Origin: Thereva unica | Lineage: Eukaryota > Arthropoda > Insecta > Diptera > Therevidae | NCBI GenBank assembly: GCA_949987705.1 | Contig: OX465281.1 | Location: 194,109,112 to 194,173,111, forward strand | DNA: 64,000 nt | Reading direction: 5' to 3' | In this document: in pieces, positions 22,732 through 33,935 of the stretch | Numbering within the stretch: position 1 is the stretch's first letter | Layout: every line of letters starts with the position of its first letter | Notes under the pieces: model-generated | The model's input: only the letters and a program-made list of their open reading frames with translations | Databases searched by the model: none | Told to the model about the DNA's origin: nothing | Made by a program: the position numbers and the translations under genes

Positions 22732-24015
22732 CCTCCTGAGACCCAAGACTAAAGTATTTAAGCCACAAGTATGATTGCTACTTTTGAAAGCTAGGTTCCA
22801 AAGCTAGGTTGTTATTGAAACGCAAGAAAAAAAATCCTCCCCCTCCCCACTTTGATATAAGGGATGGTGTCACACGTGATACCTTGGGTTTGCATTAGTT
22901 TAAAACAAGATTTATTAACTCGTATAATCTTTAATTTGAATTTACATCAAAGAATGACAAAAATATTTAATACTTGATACTTAAAAGCTACTGTGAAGTA
23001 TGATAATCAAAAAAGCAGTTTCTATTGACATTAAAGCAAAGAAATATATTACATTGAGAACATTTAACGAATGTCAAGTTCCTGCATCCTTTATTACGAC
23101 ATTTCGATCTATTAGTTTGTTTTGTTTCTTTCATTCCTTTGGCAGCATGTGGTAAAGGCTCAACGAGTCTGTGTTTTCTGGTGGAAGTGGAAGGCCTCTC
23201 GTTTATTATGGGAACAGGACTGTTACTAGAGCTCAGACTGGAACAAGTAGTTTGCTGTTCTGTGATGTGGGAAAAGTAATCTAGGGAACTCTTGATAGTT
23301 ACGCTAGGGTCGAGTGACACATCCAAATCATCTTCTTTTGGAGTAAAATCAAAGTTTTCGGTGTGTTTCCATCGTAAATTTGAGCTCCTGGACGATTGGG
23401 GAAGTATTTGAAGACAAGAAAGAGATTCGTCGTCTGATTCATTCCATTCCTCTTCATTTATGCATGGAATTTCCTCCCTGGATACTTCCTCCCTGCATAC
23501 TTGAAGGTCACTTTCACCATCACTGTCTTCCTCTTCCATATCGGATTCATCGTAATTGATCGCCTCCACTATTTCTCTATTAGATAGAGGACCTGCAGAA
23601 CATACCAAATATAATACTAAATGCCCGAGGTATCACATATGATACTTATAGATATAATTTAAATTTATATATAACAATCACACTGTTCTACAAAATATTT
23701 ACTTTGAAAGTAAAATTATAATAAATACTATAAGATTTCAATAAAAAAGCACAAATATTATAACAAAAAGTAATATTTATCTGTGCGTAGTTTCGCCATG
23801 TCGATTCATGCAAAATTCACAAACTTACACTCACCGTAAATAATTTAATACTGACTTCTAGCACATGAGTTAAAGAATGAACGAACAAAACAAAGCCTAC
23901 TGTTTCACTTTCAAACGACGAACATCTTCAGTATTTCGATAAATGGCCGTTAAAATTTTTAAACTAAATGTATCACTGGTGATACCGGGGGTCTCAGGAC
24001 AATGACGAACTTCTT
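22732..24015 (-). mobile_element. internally deleted piggyBac-type element
   Basis: TCCTGAGACCC at 22734-22744 is inverted at 23989-23999, and TTAA lies just outside the left end (22728-22731). The nearest TTAA on the right (24016) is 16 bp beyond the repeat, so the right boundary is imperfect. Inside lie three palindromes of the type GTATCAC....GTGATAC (22867, 23627 and 23970), plausibly transposase-binding or terminal-proximal motifs. The only frame is the truncated transposase at 22988-23608. piggyBac identity rests mainly on that protein's ends. Confidence 0.6.
22988..23608 (-). pseudogene. piggyBac transposase N- and C-termini fused, DDD core missing
   Basis: About 206 residues. The N-terminus has LSNREIVEAINYDESDMEEE, the acidic leader usual for piggyBac transposases. 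The C-terminus has a cysteine-rich domain: CRNKGCRNLTFVKCSQCN, then C.NVNRNC and Y..S. Full piggyBac transposases run to about 550-650 residues with a DDD catalytic core between these ends. Here the core is absent and the ends join in frame, so a large in-frame deletion is inferred. The frame may start at a spliced junction: TGTTCTGCAG ends just before GPLSN. It could produce a DNA-binding fragment lacking catalysis, as in known domesticated or regulatory derivatives, but no selection evidence is available here. Confidence 0.6.
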
Positions 24016-24059
24016 TTAAATATATTTTTTTGCTTTATTATTTGATTTAATATTTAGGA

Positions 24060-24260
24060 ACACAAAATGTCCTTTTTCCTAGAAGTTCCTTTATAAATAG
24101 AACAACTAGATTGAGGAACTGTCTTCCGCAGTCGATGTCTCCGAGCTCATATAACATCTATGAGTTCAAACGCAAAGTTCATCGGCATCTACTTACGCAA
24201 TACGCCAGGCTACTAGACACCATGAACCAACGGTTCCTGTAATGGATTGAACTCTAACCC
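24060..24260 (+). pseudogene. family Z-like RT C-terminal fragment
   Basis: The plus strand encodes RSSFINRTTRLRNCLPQSMS, SYNIYEFKRKVHRHLL. This matches RSSFMNRTTRLWNNLPQSVF and SYNILEFNREVHRHFL at the C-terminus of the family Z copy at 51225-51863. Only the last ~60 codons remain, followed by AT-rich sequence. Confidence 0.7.
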
Positions 24261-24300
24261 TTTTTATAATCCCAATTGGAACAATATCAGAACACAGAAT

Positions 24301-26237
24301 AAATTATTGTAGTCTGTTCGGAATCCTTGAAAGCAGTTTCTTTAATTATAAATTACTGAAACAAAATTTCCACTCCAGCGTCCGTGAAATACAGGCCATG
24401 TGAATAAGATTTTAATAATTACATTTAATCCAAAATATTTGTGAAGGGAGGAGGATAATTTTTAACCTAATTTCAATTGAGAGATGAATCAATCCCGGGC
24501 ACATTGGGACCCGCATCCCACCAATCTACATATTTTAACTGATGACTAATTTGGGGGGTGGAGGAACCTTAACTTCTGTATCGTTACAGCCCATACGGTT
24601 TCAGAAATTAGCCCCAAACCTCACCAACCGCCAGGACATATATTCATCCTACGAAAATCAATGAATGGTTAATATCCTGTAGCTGTGCTATTTTGGGTGC
24701 GTTCTACGCTTTTATTCCGTATGCAAACTAGATGGTGAATTGGTCCTACCTGGTGAGAGAACAGTGGAACGTCATTCCATTACATAATATGAGGTGACAC
24801 TAATTCCACACCATCATCCGACAGCTTCAGTCACCACCATCTGTAATATACTGAAACTAGGTCCTCGGTTCTGGTTAAGGATATCAAGGATGAGTAGCAA
24901 TGAACGGGAGTTTATGTAAAATTGGATGACAGAATTTATGTGGGGGACTAGAGAGAATATAGGGGGAACAAGACAAAAAAATATGCTCAACTCTTGTAAC
25001 AACTTCAACTAGAGCAAAGCTGGAGTAAAATGGGGCCAAGCTAAACTTTTGTCAATTTTGGGGAAATAATTTTAATGATTCTCCTCCGCCCGACTCGACC
25101 GAGGCTTGATTTGCCCTGACAGCAAGGATTGTAATCACACATATTTCATGAGGAGTTTCAGGAAAGTTGGTCCGAGCTGAAGCTGAAAGTTTCACAATTT
25201 TTAGGGATTTTTTTTTTAAATTAAATGATTCAAGCTGGTTTGATATTTTTAGATTGAAACCGCATACTCTCGTATAACTCTGACTTTGATATGTTGCTTC
25301 ATTGGTCCTCTATGATTTTTAAGTATTTCACTGGATTGGAGTCAGTATCAACATTGAAACCCCCACTCACATGCTGCATTAGAGTTATATCAGTAAATTA
25401 CCACATAATCCTTCCATTGACAACACTTCATGTACAGAATCCTTGATATCAGCGCTCCTTTTACCGTAGCTAAAAAATTCATTTCTAATCTCCTGTCCAC
25501 ATATTAACTCCGGTCTAACTTGCACAAATAAATGCATGCTTTCCACGTTCACGTTTATTGGACAATATATGTGTATGTTCACGTCAATTTGAGTTGAAAC
25601 GGGGGTTGGACGGTCATATACACTATACATATATAAAGATCTCGGTGCGTTGTCACCAATTCAGCAACTGTTTCATCCCCTTCCATGTTTGTAGCAATTT
25701 GCTTCGGATCGAGTCATTAACAGCAGCCGAAAAGCTGCCAACGGCAACGGATTTTTACTTGTAAAGACCAAGTTAGTCCCCGGGATTAAAGGGCAACCAT
25801 TGGTCAAATCGATATTATCTATTAAGGCTCCAACGTTTGGATTAGGCACGCTACTTTTCGGGGGTGATTCTTGTTCGGGTTGATTGCTTTTCCATGGCTA
25901 CCGGATGAAAAAGTTTTGTGGATGAGAAATTAATTTTTCAAGGTATTGACAAGGTTACAGGTGAATCTCTTAAGTTATCAGGGATTATATCTTGTCGTGT
26001 ATTTTTGGCTATGTTTACCTGTGGTTATATCATTTATCTTTCATGTTTTGCAATATTTCAACTTAACCATTGAATGTTGTGTTGTGTTTTAAGTAGATAA
26101 GTAGTAAGCTTCTTTTGACCTGTATACGGTTTATCTAATTTTATTGAAGTTTATTTATATCCTTAGAGCTATTAAAGGTTCTTACGCGATCATAGCGGAT
26201 TAAATTACTTGTCACATATCCGATGACTTAGAGTAAA
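24301..26237. other. no confident feature
   Basis: Apparently unique sequence with several 60-85 residue frames. None has a signal peptide, domain or splice arrangement that I could support. Confidence 0.4.
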
Positions 26238-26470
26238 AATATTCATTTCACTTTTCAAATGTTTGTAGTTTCGTAGTTCAATTGACATGAACGACTACAT
26301 TAATGATATTTAAAATTACGAAGCCGTTTTAGAAACTCAGTAGCTTCGTACTTCACACAAAACGTCGTAGTTAAAAAATACATGGAAATGAACTACGAAA
26401 ACTACGAACAACTACAAAGTACAACAAGTACGACAAGTACGAAGAATTTACGAAGTGAAATGAATATCCT
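26238..26470. mobile_element. ~230-bp foldback element with ACTACGAA subrepeats
   Basis: AATATTCATTTCACTT at about 26238 is complementary to AAGTGAAATGAATAT at about 26454. The right half holds repeated ACTACGAA/AGTACGA units; the left half holds TTCGTAGTT. It is non-coding. Confidence 0.55.
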
Positions 26471-27179
26471 TATTAGATATTTTACGTAAAATTCAATTTG
26501 AATGACGAATTTTCATTCTGCTTACCTAGGTTTTAGGCTTGCTCATGTCTACCTACTTATGAAAATATTTTTAAATTGTTATCTAACTTGACTATAGCCA
26601 CTCACCTCCCCGTCACTAAATTTATCTCTAGAAGTCTCTAGTAGCCATCTTGATAGACAATCGCCTTGCGCCCCCTTATTTTCCTGCGAATGTAGCAATA
26701 ATTCCACCCCAGGAGGTTCAAGAACTGTTAAGAGTTCGATCGCAGGACAAATCGACAATTGGTCATCGCTTGTGGTGCAAATGCTCACCACTCGTTTTGA
26801 GGGAGAACGGATGTAAACGCGAGAAGTCAGTGCCTCCTAGAATTACTTTTTTTAAATTTCTTTATTAGTCAAAAGGTAGTTAAAAAGATACGAACTCCGC
26901 CGTCGTCTGGTCCCAAGCTCAGAATGTGAAAGGAGAAGGGTGGTCGACCTGCCGAATTGACCAGAATCGGGAAACTGAAGAAACTAGGAAGAAACCGCAT
27001 CGACACACGAACTTACTATTCACGAAATAATGCTACTGCACCCGGGTAGCCGATGAGCCAGCGCTGGGGATCAAGGGTACTGGTGTGAAGTTCGAACATC
27101 CAAATTAGTCACACCGCAAATGGAAATTCAATTCGCCGCGTGAAAAGTACGAACAGGACATCACCTCGGTCCTAGCAAT
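26471..27179. other. no confident feature
   Basis: Contains short frames only. From about 26900 the base composition becomes more GC-rich, like the RTE copy that follows, so this part may be its degraded 5' region. Confidence 0.3.
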
Positions 27180-28497
27180 GGAATTATTGAAATGCAAAAT
27201 ATCAGTTGCTGCGCTATCGGATCTACCACTTACCGGACCCAGGACATTGACGATCGTCCCGCCAACAACCGACGAAACGATGACGCTTTACTATTCCGGC
27301 AGTGGTTGACGAGAGGCCTGTGTCGAGTTTCTGGTCGATCGACGGGCTGCCAGCAGCGATATCGCATTCCAACCGATATCCGAGCGTTTGGCGGTGATAA
27401 CCATCACGGGAACGATCAAGACCCATATCGTGTCCGTTTATGTGCCAACCGAGACCAGCCCGGACGCGAACAAGGACGAATTTTACGATCTGCTTCAACA
27501 GACGCAGGATATGATACCGCGAAGAGAATTAATAATACTCGCGGGGAACTTCAATGCACATTCAGGAGTAGATCGAACCGGCTGGGAAGAAACAATGGGC
27601 AAATTTGGACACAGTGTAATTAACGACATGGGCTTAGGCCTGCTTTCATTCCGCCATCCCCTCAAACATCACCTCACCTGTTGAAATCCATCCGGCAAAG
27701 ACTCGGCGATATTAGAGCCAAGATGGGCATGCCTACGGAACCCGGCCATCGGGCGAGAGTTTCAAATGGCATTATTCAACAAATTCGCGGAACTAGCCAT
27801 GCCGGACGATATTGATGTAGAAGAAAGACAATTGTCGGAGTCTATTGTGAAGTGTTCAATGGAGTTGTGTCCACCTATTCGTAAATGGACGCAGTCATGG
27901 ATCTCGGATCACAACGACTATTAACACACATATGACATTCAGATCGTGTCCCATCGTCTTGAAAAAAAAAAAACGATCGTTGTGCCAATTTTGAAAAAAC
28001 GGCGACAGTCGGGAATGCAAACATTATCACGGTATTAGCTTTCTTTCAATCGTCGCCAAAGTATTTACGAAAATCATACAATAGAGGCTACAGAAACATC
28101 GAGATCAAACGAGCCGGAAAGAACAAGCGGGATTTGGACCACATCGGGGATGTATTGATCAAATATTCGCACTACTTCAGCTAATGGAAGAAAGAATTCA
28201 TTGCGGCAAAAGAACTGTCGTCGTTTTCATCGATTTCAAATCCGCTTTCGATTGCATCGATTGGAACAGCTTGTGAAGAGTCTTGGAAACCGAGCACGTG
28301 CCATTGAAAATCATCCAACTTCTCCAAGCGTCGTACGATGACTCAACTAGCAGCCTTCGTATTCGAAGCGACTTATCCGAGGAGTTCTCGATTCAAAAGA
28401 GTGTCCGACAGGCAGGCGTCGCTTCGTCACTTCTCTTCAACGTTGTTATCGACGCGATTATGTGTGAAGGTATTCGATGGACAACTCGGAGTTCGAT
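27180..28497 (+). pseudogene. RTE-like non-LTR copy, 5' part (endonuclease and RT pieces)
   Basis: Frames encode LTIVPPTTDETMTLYYSG (start of the nuclease), then LAVITITGTIKTHIVSVYVP, LIILAGNFNAHSGVDRTGWE (where active enzymes have GDFN) and GHSVINDMGLGLL. After a deletion come FIDFKSAFDCIDW, LLQASYDDSTSSLRI and VRQAGVASSLLFNVVIDAI (28200-28470), the palm region of the RT. GDFN to GNFN, frameshifts and a large missing linker show it is dead. It stops at 28497 where a family Z 3' end begins and appears to continue at 29256. Confidence 0.7.
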
Positions 28498-29255
28498 ATT
28501 TTTTTTTTTTTGTATGTGGCAGTGATAAACTCAGGAATCACCCTTTGTACTACCAGTCCGTCATGTCGTTTGTCACGTCATGGTGCAATGTCTAGCAGCA
28601 AGCTTAGTACGGGGGGGAATAGGTTAAGGGTTATGGGGGTGTGAAGGGGTGTTGAAGAAGGTGGCGATGAACCCCGCGTTTGAACTCTTGGATGTTGTAG
28701 GAGCTCGGAAATACTGACAGAGAGAGATTATTCCACAGTCGAGTTGTTCTATTTACAAACGAATTCATATCTTGTTGAGTGCGTGAAAGGGGGAGTTGTA
28801 GGTAAAGGGAATGAGACGAGTGGGCTAATCTGGTGTTGCGGTTATAAGATTGCCGTGGAGGCAGGAGAGCGTTTATTTCGGAGGAACAGTCGCTATAATA
28901 GTAGCGTTAAAATTTTGTTAGTGCTGCTACATTCCTACGGTGGCTCAAGGGGTCGATGGTGGAGCAGGCGGTGTCGTCATCAATTAATTTAAGGGCCTTT
29001 TTTGGACCTTATCTAACCATCCCAAGGTGGTTATCGACGCGCCGCCCCAGACGAGGGAGTAATATTCAAGAAGAGGCCGAATGTAGGATGGAGGAGGAAC
29101 TTTCACCTCTTAATAAATCCCAAGCATTGGGATGCTTGTTTGGCGATTTGGAATATGTGGTCATTCCATCGCAATTCTTTGGCTAATGTCACGCCTAAGA
29201 TGTGTAGGGATGGGTCGGCCTTTAGTTCCACGCCATCCACTGACAAGATATGATG
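28498..29255 (-). mobile_element. family Z non-LTR 3' fragment inserted in the RTE copy
   Basis: On the minus strand it encodes SVDGVELKADPSLHILGVTL, LRWNDHIFQIAKQASQCLGF and later frameshifted pieces of the C-terminal RT region. These correspond to GENLTADSTLNILGVTLTEH and LRWNDHIFQIAKQASQCLGF at 51225-51863. It ends at a poly(A) tail (T run at 28499-28509 on the plus strand) after a 3' UTR shared with 9553-9990. It is 5'-truncated to ~760 bp. Confidence 0.85.
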
Positions 29256-29480
29256 ACAACAACTAGAACGAAATACAAAAACGTCAACTACGGTGGTTTC
29301 GACGCTGGCTGCCTCGCCTCGCAGACTGGAGAATTCAGCAATCGACACCGACGAAAGGCTAAAGAATATCGAGGGCGACCTAAAGAATCAGAGATTATCA
29401 GTTATCAAAGCTCGAGACGTCGCCAAAAATCGACAAAAATGGAAACTAATGGTGAATAGAGTTTAAGACCCAGCGGCATC
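29256..29480 (+). pseudogene. possible continuation of the RTE-like copy
   Basis: The plus strand frame reads RRLENSAIDTDERLKNIEGD and VIKARDVAKNRQKWKLMVN before a stop. That resembles the C-terminal tails of some non-LTR reverse transcriptases. It immediately follows the family Z insert, so it is most simply the 3' remainder of the interrupted RTE copy. The assignment is by position and weak wording only. Confidence 0.4.
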
Positions 29481-29499
29481 GACAGCAGCGTATACGTTG

Positions 29500-29800
29500 C
29501 CGGGACGTCCCGCTCGGACCCTCAGCTAACGGATCAAAGAAAAAGAAGCACTCTTTGAGCTCTTCATCGGAGTCCACCTCTTCGTTAGATGAAGCCGTTT
29601 TGAAAACCATTATCAAAGCCTGGCTTAGTTCAAAATGGATTTTATGGTCAACTCTTTTGAGCCCCTCTAAGAGCTCGTTGCTGATTAGCAGTACCAGGGT
29701 TTTACTATTTCGCTGGGGTTCTTCGGCCTTGAGCAAATTCCATAGGGATGTCCTTGTTGTGGCGCTGAAGATACTCGTCCAATTTGCTCCATCACAAACT
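29500..29800 (-). pseudogene. unrecognised frame with BESS-like helix
   Basis: A ~100-residue minus-strand frame contains LISNELLEGLKRVDHKIHFE followed by LSQALIMVFK. This hydrophobic pattern is similar in length and spacing to the BESS motif found at the C-terminus of MADF-domain proteins of flies, and an acidic patch (SNEEVDSDEELKE) follows. No MADF domain could be found upstream in the neighbouring frames, so this is at best a fragment. I do not recognise a specific gene. Confidence 0.25.
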
Positions 29801-30734
29801 CCATGACCATTTCGGATGTCGACCCAGAGAAGGTCCGGGAATCAAGCTGTTTATACCCACTTTTTAGTTATTCAGCCTTTGACACGGTACCCTTACACCT
29901 TGGATTAAAAGTCGCGTTTAAGATTACGGGTTCTCGTTGGCAACCACATCGCTTTTGCTGCTTGCGGAAATGTCTTCCAAAGTGAAGCATTGTGTAGTGA
30001 ACGAAGATGTAGTTTCGTAAATTAAGAAAGGTTTGTTGAGATTGTTTGGACATACACAGAGGATGAACGAAAAGAGATAGACAAAACAAGTATGCAAAAC
30101 CAGTGCGATTGTGACAGTTGGAAGGAGTCAACCCTAGTGAAGATACCTCAATTAAATTGAGGTCGTTTTTAGTAAAAGCCAATTTGGAGTACCTTAATTT
30201 AGTTAATAATCATGTTCCTGTATAGTTAATGTTTAAAAAATTTGTCTCTCAAAATAAATTTCAGTCATTGTTCTGTTGATATTTGGCTCCGTTGACTAAT
30301 GAGTTTGCCGACCAAACCCATAAGAAGTGATGGGAGTAGAATGAACAAAGAATTTCTATAAAGATAAAAGACAAGAAAGAATGAATGTTATCTGAGTGCG
30401 GCAGGAGGAACGACGAAGTTCCAAGTTTGAAGTCGGGCGAGTTAACCCCTAGGTAACCTAGACGGCCTTTCGTGTTTCTGCTATTTTACTAAAACACCTC
30501 TTGGAAATATCCTTTCTACAGATAGTTTAATACATCAGTAGCGAGTAATTTTCAAAGGACGACAGTCATTGTAGTAGTTCTTCATATAACAAAGGATGTA
30601 AAACGAGGCACGATAAAGACAAAAAATTAGGAGAAAATGTGGCTTTGTTTTCATTATATTTTTATAGTCTAGGCCTAAAGGCGCTAATTTGAATAAAATC
30701 AAAGATCACATTTGGTATATAGAATAATAAATAC
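29801..30734. other. no confident feature
   Basis: No coding frame with supportable features was found upstream of secreted gene 1's polyadenylation signal (30735-30740, minus). Confidence 0.4.
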
Positions 30735-30802
30735 TTTATTTTAAATAAACAACATCGAGCATAAATAAATAAATTAAATAATTTCAAGTAAAAATATCAC
30801 AC

Positions 30803-31303
30803 CTACTGCTCTTGGCATGGTGGATTATTGTCAACTAAGACCTTCCGTTCTGGCTTAAGAAAATTCACGAAAATCGGCTCAACACTGATGCGCTGTGGAC
30901 CCTGCTTTACCACAGCTGGTCTGATCACCTTTTTAGGTGGCCGATAAAATACTATCGGCGATGGCTTTACAACCAGCGGTGGATGATTGATTTTCACAGT
31001 TGTCGGTGGACTTTTTATAAGTATCGGGGCTGATTTGTGGATTAAGGTTTCTTCCTTCTCTTGTTCACATGGAGGCTCTGCATACCTTACTGTATTAGGA
31101 ATATATGCGGGATTTATAAAACCATTTCTGTAGGATACTGGAGCTCCAAAATGTCCATAGTAGGCATTTCTTTGACAAACAGGGAAGGAGCTTGTGGCCT
31201 GATTTTTGGATAAATTTTTTAAGTGTTTTAATTTTTATCAGAATAAAAAATGTTTACTTACGTGGAAAATCAACAGAATTGCGAAACAAGTGTAGCCGAT
31301 CAT
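30803..31303 (-). CDS. secreted Pro/Val-rich protein, candidate eggshell (chorion) gene 1
   Basis: Two exons give a 145-aa protein. Exon 1 (31262-31303) encodes MIGYTCFAILLIFH. A 63-bp phase-0 intron (31199-31261) has a GTAAGT donor and CAG acceptor. Exon 2 (30803-31198) starts ATSSFPVCQRNAYYG, completing a signal peptide with likely cleavage near the ATS/SS. The mature protein has three Cys (FPVCQ, PPCEQ and PPCQ near the end). Its second half is rich in Pro, Val and Lys, with VKINHPPLVVKPSPIVFYRP and PERKVLVDNNPP. The start is chosen because it follows TATA (31358-31365) by about 55 bp and opens a signal peptide. AATAAA lies on the minus strand at 30735-30740, about 63 nt after the stop. 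Intron position, promoter and composition fit fly chorion genes, especially the Pro/Val-rich s36/s38 type; this is inference. A cuticle or other extracellular protein is the main alternative. Confidence 0.75.
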
Positions 31304-31357
31304 TTTTTTGGTGTGAAGTGTTATGTAAGATTAAGTCTACTTTCTTGTTGAGTCGTT

Positions 31358-31365
31358 TTTATATA
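31358..31365 (-). promoter_or_regulatory. TATA box of secreted gene 1
   Basis: TATATAAA on the minus strand, 55 bp upstream of the ATG. Transcription would start near 31335, giving a ~30-nt 5' UTR. Confidence 0.75.
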
Positions 31366-31386
31366 AGGTGTTAACATTTACGTTTT

Positions 31387-31392
31387 ACGTGA
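31387..31392 (-). promoter_or_regulatory. TCACGT hexamer of secreted gene 1
   Basis: TCACGT on the minus strand, 21 bp upstream of the TATA box (about -52 from the inferred start). It is followed by a second ACGTAAA. The hexamer is a known essential element of insect chorion promoters. Confidence 0.65.
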
Positions 31393-32038
31393 TAATTTTC
31401 CAAATTCTTTTTGAATTTCAATTTTTGTTTATTATGACATTTTTGCAGCTATATTAATGACCTCGGATTACAGATTTTTAACTCTGTATTAATGAATGAA
31501 CTGTTTCATAATATTTATGTTATGTGGTACTTCAAGGTTTTGGAGTTTATCTATTTGTGTTCTTAGCGGCGTTATCTAGATTTAACATTCCTTTGCTCCT
31601 AGTAGTGAACTAGTTACAATGTTCAGATCAGCGTAACCCAAAATTTGCACCGACTTGTTAATTAATGTTCCATTGCTGTCTAATGATGTTCTTCTAATGA
31701 CAGCCTCTAGGGCTAGTTTGAATTACATCGGTGTTTGAGTCCTTGTTTAACGTGGAACCCTTCAGTTAACGAGTTTTGAACCCTTACCTGAGCTGTTGTA
31801 TCTGTTATAGTTACTTTTATTAGCCTCACTAATTTAACAGGTAATCTGTAGTAATAGAGTTAACCCTTCTAATACAGAAGGCGCACTTCTTAGCTGGGCC
31901 AAGAAAGATTTACCTACTCAGCACAACCAAGCGCTGAGATGAGGCTCACAACTAAGCATGCAAACATAAAAATTAGTAAATAAAAACAAATATCCAAATT
32001 AACATATAACCCACGCAAGCAACAGGAAACAAAGATGG

Positions 32039-33926
32039 TCACGTGAGATTAAAAAGACTCCTTTTAAGGACATCTTTACTGCTCACGCTAAATACATTAA
32101 TATTATTGTTAACATTAATGAACATGCGGTTTACAGGTTCAAATCTGCCGTAATTAGTATTAGAGGACTTGATTTGTAAAAGAGGTGGACCTCTCAGATT
32201 ATAACGACCCTTTCTAAACGACGCACGGCGACCTAAAAAACCTGAGTCGACCTTTCCATTAAGTAGCTGATGAACAAATACAACATCGGCCACCTCTCGA
32301 CGCTTGCGAAGAGAGCTTAAGTTGAGTAACTTAAGCCGGGATTCATATGATGGAAGAACTATTGGGTTTTCCCAAGGAAGATGATTCAGTGCGAATCGAA
32401 CGAACCTTTGTTGAACCGATTCAATTGTTCTGACATGCGAAGAATAGTGAGGAGACCAAACCTGGGAGGCATATTCAAGTAATGGTCTGACAAGAGAAAT
32501 ATATAAGTGTTTAGTAACCAACGGGTTATTAAATTCATTGGACCACTTTTTATAAAACCCAAGACTAAACTACCTCTGGAAGAGATATAGTTGATGTGAG
32601 TGGAGAAATCCAGCTTACTATCAAATCTAATCCCGAGATCTTTAACCAAATTAACACGAGGGATACCCTCATCAGACAAGGTGTAGTTAAAAATTATAGG
32701 ATCACGTCTCCTACTAAAAGTCATGACTTCACATTTACCAATATTAAGAACCAGGTTGTTGTTAGCACACCAAGAGTAAAAGGTATCAAGGTCAATCTGC
32801 AGAAGTTTGCAATCCTCCATACTCTTTATGTGCCGATACAATTTGATGTCATCAGCGTAAATCAATATTCTACAGTGTCTTATTAAGGGAACAATGTCAT
32901 CAATTGATAAGATAAAGAGGAGAGGGCCAAGATGACTTCCTTGAGGGACACCGGACGTCGCTTCAATGGTTATTGATTTGGATCCACGAAAAAAAACTCG
33001 GTAGGTCCGGTCAGTTAAGTAAGACTGGAACCATACTAGAAGGGCTTGCGGAAAGCCTAACATTCTTAATCTCAGAATAATAATGGAATGGGAGAGCTTG
33101 TCGAATGCCTTACTAAAATCAGTGTAAACACAATCAGTTTGACAACCGGAAACGAAGCGTTCGACAGCATGAGCAGTGAACTCAAGAAGATTGGTGGTTG
33201 TGGAACAAGCTGCAAGAAAACCATGTTGATTCGTTGAGACCAGCCTCTTGCAGATAGGAGCGAGTGTAGAATAGATAATTGATTCAAAAAGTTTGGGTAT
33301 AGCAGACAACTTAGCAACTGGCCTATAATTCGATATTTCGCTCTTGCAACCACTTTTGTGAATAGGAGTTATGAACGAATTCTTCCACAGAGTGGGGAAG
33401 TATCTACCCTTTATCCAGGGATTTTAGAAAAAGGATTTTCAGTGGAGACTGGAGGCTTTAAGGACAGCAGGAGGAATACCGTCGGGGCCAGAAGTAAAAT
33501 CAAATGGAAGATCGTCAATATGTTTCACGATTTCGGCAATTGTAATTGAGAGAGAGGTAAAAAATGAGGCTCTCGGTTAGGAATAATGTGACGAAAATTA
33601 TTGTCGTCAGGCTGAAAGTCTGCAGATGCGAAAGATTGATGAAAGAATGACGCAAACATGTTGCAAATCGCAGGCGACTCACAGCTAGACCAGTGCTTGT
33701 GCTGCATAGTATTAGGGTAATTATCAACTTTTTTCTTCGAGTTGATAAATTTGAAAAAGTTTCTGGAATCAGTAAATACTTTATTACTCATACTTCTGAG
33801 ATTTTCACAATACAGAGTGAAAGAGAGTGAACGAAATTGGTTATAGCAAATGATAAATGAATTGAGACTTGGAGAGTCCTTTCTCTTTAAATAAGTTTTC
33901 CAGAGCTTATTCTTCTGATTTTTCAA
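32039..33926 (-). pseudogene. family X reverse transcriptase and C-terminal domain
   Basis: The frame at 33525-33926 (KLWKTYLKRKDSPSLNSF and SRNFFKFINSKKKVDNYPN) leads into RT fingers. The RT frame at 32386-33309 contains IPKLFESIIYSTL, QHGFLAACSTTTNLLEFTAH, CVYTDFSKAFDKLSH (first Asp), SGVPQGSHLGPLLFILSIDD, LIYADDIKLY (catalytic YADD) and VKDLGIRFDSKLDFSTHI. After a frame change near 32500, VTKHLYISLVRPLLEYASQV and the C-terminal block run to the stop at 32039. Catalytic residues are intact, but at least two frameshifts separate the parts, so it cannot be made as one protein. Confidence 0.85.
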
Positions 33927-33935
33927 ATGCTTGAG

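Noticed and set aside
22988..23608. Host gene with acidic and zinc-binding domains
   Set aside because: Both ends match the layout of a piggyBac transposase and the surrounding sequence has TIR-like ends; no independent evidence of a host gene.
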